Notes: generated by a model not told the origin, from the sequence alone. A stretch of 64,000 nt of DNA from Nocardioides sp. SLBN-35 (GCF_006715725.1 NZ_VFNU01000001.1:2170001-2234000); one strand, 5' to 3'; positions 24,853-32,977 are shown, counted from the stretch's first letter. Program-made: numbers and translations.

Positions 24853-26699
24853 CCGTCACCGACCCCACCCCGGGCACGAACGCCGCCCCCGCGATGAAGT
24901 CCTTCCCCAAGCCGTCCCAGCTGCCCGTCCCCGACGGCGCCGAGGGCTGGGAGAAGCTCTACCCCTACAACCTGGTCTTCCAGAACCTCAGCGGCGCCGA
25001 GGACGAGAAGTTCTGGTTCTGCGACAGCCAGCACTGGCCGACGGTGTTCAAGCCGTTCGAGACCATCGGCGGTGAGTTCGCGGTCAAGTGCCTCGGGCAG
25101 TACAACACCCGGCACCTGCTGATCCCGCCGGCGAACGGCATCGAGTTCAAGATCCACCTCGGCTACCTCTACATGTCGCCGGTCCCGGTCCCCGAGGAGC
25201 AGATCCCCGCCCGGGTGCCGGAGTTCGAGCGCCGCGCCGGCCACTACTTCCAGAACTGGAACGAGCTCCTCGACGGCTGGCGGGTCAAGGTCCGCGGCAC
25301 CATCGACGAGATGGAGGCGCTGCGCTTCGAGCCGCTGCCGGACATGGTGCCCTTCGACGACATCGTGGCCGGTGTCGCGAAGGACGGCTCCGAGGTGCTG
25401 ATGGAGAACTACGACCGACTGATCCAGCTGTGCTACCAGAACTGGCAGTACCACTTCGAGTTCCTCAACCTCGGCTACCTCGCGTACCTCGACTTCTTCG
25501 GCTTCTGCAAGGAGGCCTTCCCGGGCATCCCGGACCAGGCGATCGCCAAGATGGTCCAGGGCGTCGACATGGAGCTCTTCCGCCCCGACGACGAGCTGAA
25601 GAAGCTCGCCACCCTCGCGGTCGAGAGCGGACTGCAGGGCGCGTTCGCCGACACCGACGACGTGGCCGGCACGCTGGCCCGGATCGGGGAGTACGACGGG
25701 GGCGCGGCCTGGTTGGCGGCGTACGAGACCGCGCAGGACCCGTGGTTCAACTTCACCGTCGGCAACGGCTTCTACGGTCACGACAAGTACTGGCTCGAGC
25801 ACCAGGAGATCCCGCTCGGCTACATCAAGGACTACGTGCGCCGCCTCGACGAGGGCCAGCAGATCATGCGGCCGGTCGAGGAGCTGACCGCGGAGAAGGA
25901 CCGGATCGTCGCGGAGTACCGCGACCTGCTCGACGGCGAGGCGCTCGCGACCTTCGACGCCAAGCGCGGGCTCGCCGCGACGGCGTACCCGTACGTCGAG
26001 AACCACAACTTCTACATCGAGCACTGGACCATGGGCGTCTTCTGGCGCAAGGTCCGCGAGCTCGGCCGGGTCTTCGCGGCCGCCGGGTTCTGGGCCGACG
26101 AGTCCGACATGCTCTACCTCAACCGTGGCGAGGTCCGCGACGCGATCTTCGACCTGGTCACCGGCTGGGCGGTCGGCTCCGAGGCGACCGGACCGCACTA
26201 CTGGCCGGCCGAGATCGAGCGTCGGCGCAAGATCTTCGAGGCGCTCGCCACCCAGCGACCGCAGCCGGCGCTGAACACGCCGCCGGCCGAGATCACCGAG
26301 CCGTTCACGATGATGCTCTACGGCATCACCACTGAGCAGGTGCAGCAGTGGCTGGCCGGCGACGAGGGCGGCGACGACGGTGTCATCACCGGCATGGCCG
26401 CGTCTCCCGGCGTGGTCGAGGGCATCGCCCGCGTCATCCACAGCGCCGACCAGCTCGGCGAGGTGCAGCAGGACGAGATCCTGGTCGCCACCATCACCGC
26501 GCCGTCGTGGGGCCCGATCTTCGGCAGGATCAAGGCCACCGTCACCGACATCGGCGGCATGATGAGCCACGCCGCGATCGTGTGTCGCGAGTACGGCCTG
26601 CCGGCCGTCACCGGCACCGGCAGCGCGTCCACGACGATCCGGACCGGCCAGCGGATCCGGGTCGACGGCGGCACCGGTCGCGTCGAGATCCTGGACTGA
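24849..26699 (+). CDS. creH: Aryl-phosphate synthase phosphohistidine subunit, CreH-like
   Basis: A 616-residue protein. The C-terminal 90 residues are a PEP-utilising mobile domain: 'GMAASPGVVEGIARVI' leads to 'DIGGMMSHAAIVCREYGLP', whose histidine is the phosphoryl carrier. The long N-terminal region (about 1-520) does not look like the pyruvate-binding domain of PEP synthase and presumably binds the phenol. With the preceding ATP-binding subunit it would form the two-part kinase that turns p-cresol-type phenols into aryl phosphates. It starts within the previous stop (ATGA). The phenolic substrate is inferred from the operon. Confidence 0.83.
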   Translation: MTVTDPTPGTNAAPAMKSFPKPSQLPVPDGAEGWEKLYPYNLVFQNLSGAEDEKFWFCDSQHWPTVFKPFETIGGEFAVKCLGQYNTRHLLIPPANGIEFKIHLGYLYMSPVPVPEEQIPARVPEFERRAGHYFQNWNELLDGWRVKVRGTIDEMEALRFEPLPDMVPFDDIVAGVAKDGSEVLMENYDRLIQLCYQNWQYHFEFLNLGYLAYLDFFGFCKEAFPGIPDQAIAKMVQGVDMELFRPDDELKKLATLAVESGLQGAFADTDDVAGTLARIGEYDGGAAWLAAYETAQDPWFNFTVGNGFYGHDKYWLEHQEIPLGYIKDYVRRLDEGQQIMRPVEELTAEKDRIVAEYRDLLDGEALATFDAKRGLAATAYPYVENHNFYIEHWTMGVFWRKVRELGRVFAAAGFWADESDMLYLNRGEVRDAIFDLVTGWAVGSEATGPHYWPAEIERRRKIFEALATQRPQPALNTPPAEITEPFTMMLYGITTEQVQQWLAGDEGGDDGVITGMAASPGVVEGIARVIHSADQLGEVQQDEILVATITAPSWGPIFGRIKATVTDIGGMMSHAAIVCREYGLPAVTGTGSASTTIRTGQRIRVDGGTGRVEILD

Positions 26700-26703
26700 C
26701 GCC

Positions 26704-27471
26704 GTGCCCGACTCCAGGACCGGCGAGGGAGCCGGCCGGACCGTCCTGATCACCGGGGCGGCCGGCGGGCTGGGCCGGGCGTTCGCGCTGGGGTTCGCCG
26801 ACCGCGGCTACCGGGTGGCGGTCGCCGACATCGACGAGGCCGGCGCGGCGGAGACCGCGAAGCTGCTCGTCGACGCGGGCGCCGAGGCCTGGCACGGCGA
26901 GGTCGACGTCACCTCGGCGACCTCGACCGCCGAGCTCGCGGCAGCCGTCGCTGAGTTCGGGGACGGGCGGATCGACGTACTCGTCAACAACGCCGCGATC
27001 TACGGCACCGTCACCCGTGCGCCGCTCGAGGACATCGACCCCGCCGAGTGGGACCTGGTGATGGGGGTCAACCTCAAGGGGCCCTGGCTGATGGTGCGGG
27101 CGTGCAGCCCGTACCTGCGGGAGGGCGCGCGGGTGGTCAACCTGTCGTCGGCCACCGTCTACAGCGGGTCGGAGAACTGGCTCCACTACGTCGCCTCCAA
27201 GGGCGGCGTCATCGCCCTCACCCGGGTGATGGCCAAGGAGCTGGGCCGGCGCTCGATCAACGTCAACGCGATCGCGCCGGGCTTCACCCTCACCGACGCC
27301 AGCCTGGGGCTGATGGACGACGCGGCGTCGTACGGCGTCGACCGGGGTGCCCTGCGTCGTGCCAGCCAGCCCGACGACATCGTCGGTGTCGCCCTCTTCC
27401 TCGCCGGCCCCGACGCCGGCTTCGTCACCGGCCAGACCGTCGTCGTCGACGGCGGCCGCCAGTTCATCTGA
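26704..27471 (+). CDS. creG: Short-chain alcohol dehydrogenase, CreG-like
   Basis: A 255-residue classical SDR: 'TGAAGGLG' (NAD-binding), 'NNAA', catalytic Ser in 'NLSSATVYSG' and Tyr-Lys in 'YVASKGG'. The start is GTG 26704, 4 nt after the kinase subunit. In the Cre pathway the equivalent enzyme oxidises 4-hydroxybenzyl alcohol to 4-hydroxybenzaldehyde, feeding the aldehyde dehydrogenase at the operon's end. The family is certain; the substrate is from context. Confidence 0.8.
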   Translation: MPDSRTGEGAGRTVLITGAAGGLGRAFALGFADRGYRVAVADIDEAGAAETAKLLVDAGAEAWHGEVDVTSATSTAELAAAVAEFGDGRIDVLVNNAAIYGTVTRAPLEDIDPAEWDLVMGVNLKGPWLMVRACSPYLREGARVVNLSSATVYSGSENWLHYVASKGGVIALTRVMAKELGRRSINVNAIAPGFTLTDASLGLMDDAASYGVDRGALRRASQPDDIVGVALFLAGPDAGFVTGQTVVVDGGRQFI

Positions 27472-27493
27472 GTCTCTTCGAAGGGGAGCAACA

Positions 27494-27814
27494 GTGCCCA
27501 CGATCACCTACACCGACGCCGCCGGCGAGACCCGCGCCGTCGAGGCCAATGTCGGCGACTCCGTGATGGAGACGGCCGTGCGCAACGGCGTCGCCGGGAT
27601 CGTCGCCGAGTGCGGCGGATCGCTGTCCTGCGCGACCTGCCACGTCTTCGTCGACGAGGCCGACTTCGCTGCGCTGCCGCCGATGGAGGAGATGGAGGAC
27701 GAGATGCTGTGGGGTGCCGCCGTCGACCGGCAGGACACCTCGCGGCTGTGCTGCCAGATCAAGGTCACCGACGGCATGGACCTGCACGTCACCACGCCGG
27801 AGACGCAGGTCTGA
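27494..27814 (+). CDS. creF: [2Fe-2S] ferredoxin, CreF-like
   Basis: A 106-residue adrenodoxin/putidaredoxin-type ferredoxin. Cluster cysteines appear as 'ECGGSLSCATCHVF' (C-x5-C-x2-C) and a distal 'RLCCQIKV'. Start GTG 27494 is chosen because GAAGGGGAGC lies at good spacing; the open frame runs further upstream inside the SDR gene. It would carry electrons from the reductase encoded next to the P450. The tight spacing (3 nt to the reductase) supports a dedicated P450 redox chain. Confidence 0.92.
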   Translation: MPTITYTDAAGETRAVEANVGDSVMETAVRNGVAGIVAECGGSLSCATCHVFVDEADFAALPPMEEMEDEMLWGAAVDRQDTSRLCCQIKVTDGMDLHVTTPETQV

Positions 27815-27817
27815 GCC

Positions 27818-29086
27818 ATGTCCACTGATCCCGGGGGCGCGCCCGGCCTGCTGATCATCGGCTCCTCCCAGGCGGGGGTGCAGCTCGCGGTGTCCCTGCG
27901 GGCGCTCGGCTACGAGCCGCCGATCACCCTCCTCGGCGACGAGAACCACCGTCCCTACCAGCGTCCCGCGCTGTCGAAGGAGTTCGTGCAGGGTGCGATC
28001 ACCAAGGAGTCGCTGATCTACCGCACCCAGGAGTACTGGGACGAGCACCGGATCCGCGTGGTCCGCAACGAGCGGATCATCCGGATCGACAAGCGGGTCG
28101 ACGGCTCCGGCGTCGCGCACTCCATGTCCGGCGCCGAGATCCCGTTCGACCGGCTCGCGCTCACCGTCGGCGCCCGCGCCCGACGACTGCTGCTCGAGGG
28201 CGTCGACCTGCCCGGCGTGCTCTACCTGCGCAACGCCGACGACGCGCTCGAGCTCAAGGCGCGGGTGCCGATGGTCAAGGACGTCGTCGTCATCGGTGGC
28301 GGCTTCATCGGCATCGAGGCCGCGGCCAGCCTCAACAAGATGGGCCGCACCGTGACCCTGCTCGAGGCCGGGCCGCGCCTGGTCGGCCGCGCCGTCGGTG
28401 CCGAGACGTCGTCGTACCTGCTCGACCACCACCGCCGGCACGGCATCGACGTGGTCCTCGACGCGGAGGTACGCCGCATCGTCGGTTCCGGTGACCGGGT
28501 CGCCGGCGTCGAGCTCGGCGACGGGCGGGTGGTCCCGGCCGACCTGGTACTGATCGGGGTCGGCGTCATCCCCAACACCGAGCTGGCCGAGTCGATCGGT
28601 CTCGAGTGCGACAACGGGATCCGGGTCGACGCGCACGCCCTCGCCTCCGACGGTGTCACCGTCGCCGTCGGGGACGTCGCCAACCTGCCCAACCCTGTGC
28701 CGGGTGCGCCCGAGGGGGACCGGATCCGGTTCGAGAGCGTCAACAACGCGGTGGAGCAGGCGAAGGTGGCGGCGTACGCGATCGCCGGGCGGCCCGAGGA
28801 GTACGCCGGCGTCCCGTGGTTCTGGTCCAACCAGGCCGACCTCAAGCTGCAGATCGCCGGCCTGTCCGCCGGGCACGACCTGACCGTCGTACGGCGTGAC
28901 GAGGCGAAGGGGAAGTACTCCGTCCTCTACTACCGCGGCGACGCGATCATCGCCGCCGACTGCGTCAACGCACCCCTGGACTTCATGGCCGTCAAGGCCG
29001 CCATCGCCAGTGGGGCGGCGATCCCGCCCGGCGAGGCCGCCGATCCGGCGGTCCAGCTCAAGTCGATCTCGAGGAACCCGTCATGA
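27818..29086 (+). CDS. creE: NAD(P)H-ferredoxin reductase, CreE-like
   Basis: A 422-residue FAD/NAD oxidoreductase of the putidaredoxin-reductase type. The FAD-binding motif is near the start ('IIGSSQAGVQLAVSLRALG'), the NAD-binding motif is 'VVIGGGFIGIEAAA', a second FAD contact 'VAVGDVANLPNP' follows, and there is a C-terminal reductase domain (about 330-410). It reduces the adjacent ferredoxin, which supplies the P450. Its stop overlaps the next HD gene (ATGA). Confidence 0.92.
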   Translation: MSTDPGGAPGLLIIGSSQAGVQLAVSLRALGYEPPITLLGDENHRPYQRPALSKEFVQGAITKESLIYRTQEYWDEHRIRVVRNERIIRIDKRVDGSGVAHSMSGAEIPFDRLALTVGARARRLLLEGVDLPGVLYLRNADDALELKARVPMVKDVVVIGGGFIGIEAAASLNKMGRTVTLLEAGPRLVGRAVGAETSSYLLDHHRRHGIDVVLDAEVRRIVGSGDRVAGVELGDGRVVPADLVLIGVGVIPNTELAESIGLECDNGIRVDAHALASDGVTVAVGDVANLPNPVPGAPEGDRIRFESVNNAVEQAKVAAYAIAGRPEEYAGVPWFWSNQADLKLQIAGLSAGHDLTVVRRDEAKGKYSVLYYRGDAIIAADCVNAPLDFMAVKAAIASGAAIPPGEAADPAVQLKSISRNPS

Positions 29087-29778
29087 CCCAGCCCCTACCG
29101 CCGACCCCCGTCCCGCCGTCCGGCCCGGTCGACACCTCGCCGATCTCGCTGACGCCCGCGGCCGGGCTCGACCTCGACCCGGTGTGGCGCGGCGTCGTCC
29201 CGGAGACGCGGGCGCGCAGCAACGACATCCACCTGCCGATCTCGCTGGCGTACGCCGAGCGGCTGTGCCGGGCCTACCCCGAGGCCGACGCGGAGCTGGT
29301 GCGGGTCGCGATCCTGCTGCACGACACCGGCTGGGGCCGCGTCGACGAGAGCCGGATCATCTCCGAGGGCTTCTCCGGGGACTGGCGCAAGGCCGAGATC
29401 CGCTTCGAGCACGAGCGCCAGGGCTGCATCATCGCGCGCGAGGTGCTGCCGCCGCTGGGCTACTCCGAGGAGTTCGTGGCCGCGGTCTGCGCGATCGTCG
29501 ACGGGCACGACACCCGCAAGGAGGCCTACTCCCTGGAGGACGCACTGGTCCGCGACGCCGACCGGCTGTGGCGCTTCGACCACGCCGGGATCGCGCTCGC
29601 GTCGGGCTGGTTCGGGCTGGACCCTGCGACGTACTGCGACCGGCTGGCGCGCGAGATCGTCCCCGAGCTGCTCACCGAGGCCGCCATCGCGATGGCCACC
29701 GCCGACCTGACCCGCTCCAACCGGCTGCTCAAGACCGACGTGCTGCGCGACGCGGAGACGGGTGCGGTGGCTCCGTGA
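29083..29778 (+). CDS. creD: HD-domain phosphohydrolase, CreD-like
   Basis: A 231-residue HD-superfamily hydrolase. It has 'VAILLHDTGW', 'EHERQG', 'IVDGHDTRKEA' and 'RDADRLWRF'. It is inside the P450 operon, overlapping its neighbours at both ends (ATGA, GTGA). In the Cre scheme the phosphohydrolase removes the phosphate from the oxidised aryl phosphate, releasing the phenol for the dehydrogenases. The paralogue at 20863 lies outside the operon. That the C. glutamicum CreD is of this HD type is from memory and should be verified. Confidence 0.82.
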   Translation: MTQPLPPTPVPPSGPVDTSPISLTPAAGLDLDPVWRGVVPETRARSNDIHLPISLAYAERLCRAYPEADAELVRVAILLHDTGWGRVDESRIISEGFSGDWRKAEIRFEHERQGCIIAREVLPPLGYSEEFVAAVCAIVDGHDTRKEAYSLEDALVRDADRLWRFDHAGIALASGWFGLDPATYCDRLAREIVPELLTEAAIAMATADLTRSNRLLKTDVLRDAETGAVAP

Positions 29779-31235
29779 CCCGACCCTCGCTCGACCTGCC
29801 GTGGACCCACGTCGACGACCTGTACCTCGACGGCGCGTGGCGCCCGGCACTCGCCACGGCGCGCCTGCCGGTGGTGGACCCCGCTACCGGCGAGGAGTGG
29901 GGCTCGGTGCCTGACGCCTCTGCGGAGGACGTCGAGGCGGCGATGGCCTCTGCCGTCGCGGCCTTCCGGTCCGGGCCGTGGCCGCGGCTCTCGCCGAGCG
30001 AGCGTGCCGAGGTCCTGCTCCGGATGGCCGAGGAGGTGGAGAAGCGGGCCGAGCCGCTGTCGTGGACCAACACCCGCGAGAACGGCTCGCCGATCGCCGA
30101 GACCTCCGGCGCCGCGGCCAACGCCGCCGGGATCCTGCGCCACGTCGCCTCCCTCGCCGCGTGGCTGGAAGCCGAGGACGTCCGGCCGTTCCCGGCGGGC
30201 GGTGCGGAGACCGTCGTACGACGCGAGCCGGTCGGGCCGTGCGTGCTGATCGCGCCCTGGAACTTCCCGATCAACCTGATGGTGATCAAGCTGGCACCCG
30301 CGCTGCTCGCGGGCTGCACCGTCGTGATGAAGCCGGCCGAGTCGACGCCGTTGTCGATCCGGTTCGTGGTGGAGGCCGCGGAGGCGGCCGGCGTACCGGC
30401 GGGCGTGGTCAACCTGGTCACCGGCGGGGGAGCGGTCGGCGAGGCGCTGGTCCGCCACCCTGACACCGCGAAGGTCGCCTTCACCGGCTCCACGCCCGTC
30501 GGCCGCCGGATCGGCGCCGCGTGCGGCGAGCTGCTCAAGCCGGTGACTCTCGAGCTCGGCGGCAAGTCGTCCGCGATCGTGCTCGAGGACGCCGACCTCG
30601 ACGCGATGGCCAAGGTGCTGGTGCGCTCGTCGATGCGCAACACCGGCCAGACCTGCTACATCTCCACCCGGATCCTCGCCCCGGCGTCGCGCTACGACGA
30701 GGTGGTCGAGATGGTCACCGCGACCATCGCCGCCGGCAAGCAGGGCGACCCGTTCGAGCCGGACACCGTCTTCGGCCCGCTCGCGACCCGAGCGCAGCGT
30801 GACGTGGTGCTCGGCTTCCTGGAGGGGGCTGCGGCCGAGGGCGCGCGGGTCACCACCGGCGGCGCGGCCGTGGACGGGCCGGGCTTCTTCGTGCAGCCCA
30901 CGGTCCTCGCCGACGTCACCCCGTCGATGACGGTCGCCCGCGAGGAGGTGTTCGGCCCGGTCGTCTCCGTGCTGCGCTACGAGACCCTGGACGAGGCGAT
31001 CGCGCTGGCCAACGACACGTCGTTCGGCCTGGGCGGCCTGGTCTTCTCATCCTCGCCGCAGCGGGCACTGGAGGTCGCCGAGCGGATGGACACCGGCTCG
31101 GTCGGGCTCAACTTCTTCGCCTCCAACCACGCCGCGCCCTTCGGCGGCCGGCACGACTCCGGCCTCGGGGTCGAGTACGGCGTGGAGGGACTCTCGGCGT
31201 ACCTCACGTTCAAGTCGATCCACCGGAGGGTGTGA
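29775..31235 (+). CDS. creC: Aldehyde dehydrogenase, CreC-like
   Basis: A 486-residue NAD(P)-dependent aldehyde dehydrogenase. The catalytic Glu is in 'VTLELGGKSSAIV' and the nucleophilic Cys in 'NTGQTCYIS'; 'PWNFPINLMVIKLAPALLAG' is the usual cofactor region. GTG 29775 overlaps the HD gene stop. As the last gene of the operon it would oxidise 4-hydroxybenzaldehyde to 4-hydroxybenzoate, which the PobA encoded 5 kb downstream consumes. The family is certain; the substrate is inferred from the pathway. Confidence 0.88.
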   Translation: MTRPSLDLPWTHVDDLYLDGAWRPALATARLPVVDPATGEEWGSVPDASAEDVEAAMASAVAAFRSGPWPRLSPSERAEVLLRMAEEVEKRAEPLSWTNTRENGSPIAETSGAAANAAGILRHVASLAAWLEAEDVRPFPAGGAETVVRREPVGPCVLIAPWNFPINLMVIKLAPALLAGCTVVMKPAESTPLSIRFVVEAAEAAGVPAGVVNLVTGGGAVGEALVRHPDTAKVAFTGSTPVGRRIGAACGELLKPVTLELGGKSSAIVLEDADLDAMAKVLVRSSMRNTGQTCYISTRILAPASRYDEVVEMVTATIAAGKQGDPFEPDTVFGPLATRAQRDVVLGFLEGAAAEGARVTTGGAAVDGPGFFVQPTVLADVTPSMTVAREEVFGPVVSVLRYETLDEAIALANDTSFGLGGLVFSSSPQRALEVAERMDTGSVGLNFFASNHAAPFGGRHDSGLGVEYGVEGLSAYLTFKSIHRRV

Positions 31236-31237
31236 TC

Positions 31238-31376
31238 GGAGGTCGAGGAGCTCGCGCAGCGACGCCGGAGGTCGAGGAGCTCGCGCAGCGACGCCGGAGG
31301 TCGAGGAGCTCGCGCAGCGACGCCGGAGGTCGAGGAGGTCGCGCAGCGACGCCGGAGGTCGAGGAGCTCGCGCAGC
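31238..31376. repeat. 29-nt tandem repeat array A (five units)
   Basis: Five copies of a 23-nt unit beginning GGAGGTCGAGGAG and ending CGCGCAGC start at 31238, 31267, 31296, 31325 and 31354, separated by GACGCC (29-nt period). Only the fourth unit differs by one base. It begins 3 nt after the aldehyde dehydrogenase stop. The last unit is also the left arm of hairpin element A. Confidence 0.9.
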
Positions 31377-31472
31377 GAGCGTCACGAGACCACCTGCGGC
31401 GATGCCGGTACCCGGCTGGCGCGGTTGGTTCACGGGTCTCGTGACGGTTGCTGCGCAACCTCCTCGACCTCC
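31354..31472. repeat. Long inverted-repeat element A
   Basis: The arms 31354-31391 and 31435-31472 are 38 nt each and match as inverted repeats at 34 positions, enclosing a 43-nt centre. The inner ends read GTCACGAGACC and GGTCTCGTGAC. The right arm encodes the last residues of the GIY-YIG protein. A second copy in the same orientation lies at 31992-32112, and a 41-nt block (31435-31475) is identical to 32075-32115. Confidence 0.85.
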
Positions 31473-31822
31473 GAGCTGTCCGGGTTCCACAGTCCGGCGC
31501 GGCCCTCGATCTGGGCCTGTTGACGCGCGGCCGTGCCTGCGTAGCCGCGGCTGCCGAGCTCGGCCAGATCGCCGAGGCGACCTTCGATCAGTGCGATCCG
31601 CTTGGCTCGGCCCCAGCGCTGAACCTGCTTCTCGAACAGGAAGGCCTCCTCGATCCGGGTGAACTCGCCCGCCCAGGCGAGTCGGACGGGACGACGGCGC
31701 CGCGGCCGGGTGTAGGCCGCGCCGAGTCCGAGATCGTGCTCGGCCACGCGGCGTTCGAGGTCGTAGGTGCTGCCGACGTAGAACGACCCGTCGGCGCACT
31801 CGAGGATGTAGGTCCAGGGCAT
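31430..31822 (-). CDS. GIY-YIG nuclease-like protein
   Basis: A 130-residue single-domain GIY-YIG (UPF0213/YhbQ-like) protein. The signature is 'YILECADGSFYVGST', followed by 'RRVAEHDLG', the basic run 'YTRPRRRRPVRLAW' and 'EEAFLFEKQVQRWGRAKRIA' with the metal-binding Glu. Start ATG 31822. The last 15 or so residues ('SEVEEVAQQPSRDP') are encoded by the right arm of repeat element A, so the repeat has become coding. Both sides carry copies of the same inverted-repeat element, and the locus separates the cre-type and pca operons. It could be a repair-type or mobility-type nuclease. Confidence 0.85.
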   Translation of the reverse strand: MPWTYILECADGSFYVGSTYDLERRVAEHDLGLGAAYTRPRRRRPVRLAWAGEFTRIEEAFLFEKQVQRWGRAKRIALIEGRLGDLAELGSRGYAGTAARQQAQIEGRAGLWNPDSSEVEEVAQQPSRDP

Positions 31823-31904
31823 GCCGGGACTCTCGGTCGTGATGCCGAGCTCGACAACCCGTGTTCGCAGGACCTGTGGACAGGAGCGTGGATCCGCATG
31901 TCCC

Positions 31905-32014
31905 GGAGGTCGAGGAGCTCGCGCTGTGACGCCGGAGGTCGAGGAGCTCGCGCTGTGACGCCGGAGGTCGAGGAGCTCGCGCTGTGACGCCGGAGGTCGA
32001 GGAGCTCGCGCAGC
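31905..32014. repeat. 29-nt tandem repeat array B (four units)
   Basis: Units start at 31905, 31934, 31963 and 31992. The first three end CGCGCTGTGACGCC rather than CGCGCAGCGACGCC, so array B has been homogenised separately from array A. The last unit is the left arm of hairpin element B. Confidence 0.9.
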
Positions 32015-32112
32015 GAGCGTCGCGAGACCACCGGACGTGATGCCGGGACTCGGGTTAGCGGGGTTGGTTGCGGTGGTCTCGTGACGGTTGCTGCGCAACC
32101 TCCTCGACCTCC
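31992..32112. repeat. Long inverted-repeat element B
   Basis: The arms 31992-32029 and 32075-32112 repeat the design of element A in the same orientation, 638 nt downstream. The arms are almost identical to A (one difference in the left arm, none in the right), while the centre has diverged. Elements A and B bracket the GIY-YIG gene like a composite unit. Confidence 0.85.
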
Positions 32113-32170
32113 GAGGTTGTCGCAACCTCCTCGACCTCCGAGGTTTGTCGCAACCTCCTCGACCTCCCGG
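32095..32170. repeat. 27/28-nt tandem repeats upstream of the IclR stop
   Basis: Three units starting GCAACCTCCTCGACCTCC begin at 32095, 32122 and 32150. Each junction contains GAGGTTG-TCG-CAACCTC, able to form a small stem. They are inverted relatives of arrays A and B and end at the IclR stop codon. The 31823-31904 stretch before array B shows no gene. Confidence 0.85.
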
Positions 32171-32953
32171 TCAGCCCACCGTCCGCCCGATGCCCTGCGC
32201 GGCGACCTGGAGCGCCGCGACGAGGCGGGCCCGGTCGCGCTTGAGCGACGGTACGACGACGCCGAGCGCGGCGACGACAGGGAACTCGGTGGTTGAGGTG
32301 CGAGCGCCGGCGAGCCTCGAAACCGCGGTGATCGGTACGGCGACCGAGCAGGCGCCGAGGGTCATCTCCTCGACGGTGGTCGCGTAGCCGTCGCGACGGA
32401 CCTGCTCGAGCTGCTCGCGCATGCGGGCCGGCTGGGTGATCGTGTACGGCGTGACCCGGGCCGGCCGCGCGAGCGCATCGGCCACCACGTCGTCGGGCGC
32501 GTGGGCGAGGAGCACCTTGCCGACGCCGGTCGCGTGCAGGGGGAGCCGGGAGCCGACGGTGCTGACGACCGGGACGGACGCACGCCCGGAGAGGCGCTCG
32601 AGGTAGAGCACCTCGGTTCCCTCGCGCACGGCGAGGTGCACGGTGGCGCGGGTGGTGGCGTGCAGGTCGTTCATGAACGGGCGGGCGACCTCGCGCAGGC
32701 CGGTCTCGACCGGTGCGAGCAGCCCGACCTGCCACAGCCGCCTGGCGACGACGTACTCGCCGTTGGCGCGGCGCACCAGCGCGCCGCCGGCGACCAGCTC
32801 ACCGACCAGTCGGTGGGCCGTGGGCAGCGGCAGGTCGGCGCGGCGGGCCAGCTCGGACAGGGTCAGCCGACGGTGCGACTCGTCGAAGGCGAAGAGCAGC
32901 GCGAGGCTGCGCGAGACCACGGTCGCGCCTGGGACGGAGGTGTTGCCGGCCAT
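32171..32953 (-). CDS. IclR-family regulator, probably of the pca genes
   Basis: A 260-residue IclR-type regulator: HTH at about 10-75 ('TLSELARRADLPLPTAHRL') and effector domain at about 90-250 ('LPLHATGVGKVLLAHAPDD'). It is divergent from pcaH with 68 nt between starts, the classic place for a PcaR/PcaU-type activator responding to protocatechuate or beta-ketoadipate. A degenerate form of the TTCCG-N5-CGGAA dyad lies in that gap. Its similarity to the IclR protein at 21595 suggests the two regulons may overlap. The effector is inferred. Confidence 0.9.
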   Translation of the reverse strand: MAGNTSVPGATVVSRSLALLFAFDESHRRLTLSELARRADLPLPTAHRLVGELVAGGALVRRANGEYVVARRLWQVGLLAPVETGLREVARPFMNDLHATTRATVHLAVREGTEVLYLERLSGRASVPVVSTVGSRLPLHATGVGKVLLAHAPDDVVADALARPARVTPYTITQPARMREQLEQVRRDGYATTVEEMTLGACSVAVPITAVSRLAGARTSTTEFPVVAALGVVVPSLKRDRARLVAALQVAAQGIGRTVG

Positions 32954-32962
32954 CGCCCACCC

Positions 32963-32977
32963 TTTCGCTGAGTGGAA
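32963..32977. promoter_or_regulatory. Degenerate IclR-type dyad before pcaH
   Basis: On the minus strand TTCCA-CTCAG-CGAAA matches 8 of the 10 arm positions of the TTCCG-N5-CGGAA dyad found twice near the P450 operon. It lies between the divergent IclR and pcaH genes. A role as the pca operator is plausible but unproven. Confidence 0.35.

Noticed and set aside
24642..26753. 703-residue open frame on the minus strand across the aryl-kinase subunit
   Set aside because: It mirrors the high-GC third-codon pattern of the real plus-strand gene, has no recognisable domain and crosses its boundaries.
31238..32170. Short regularly spaced repeats considered as a CRISPR array
   Set aside because: The gaps between units are a constant 6 nt, not unique spacers of about 30 nt, and no cas genes are present.
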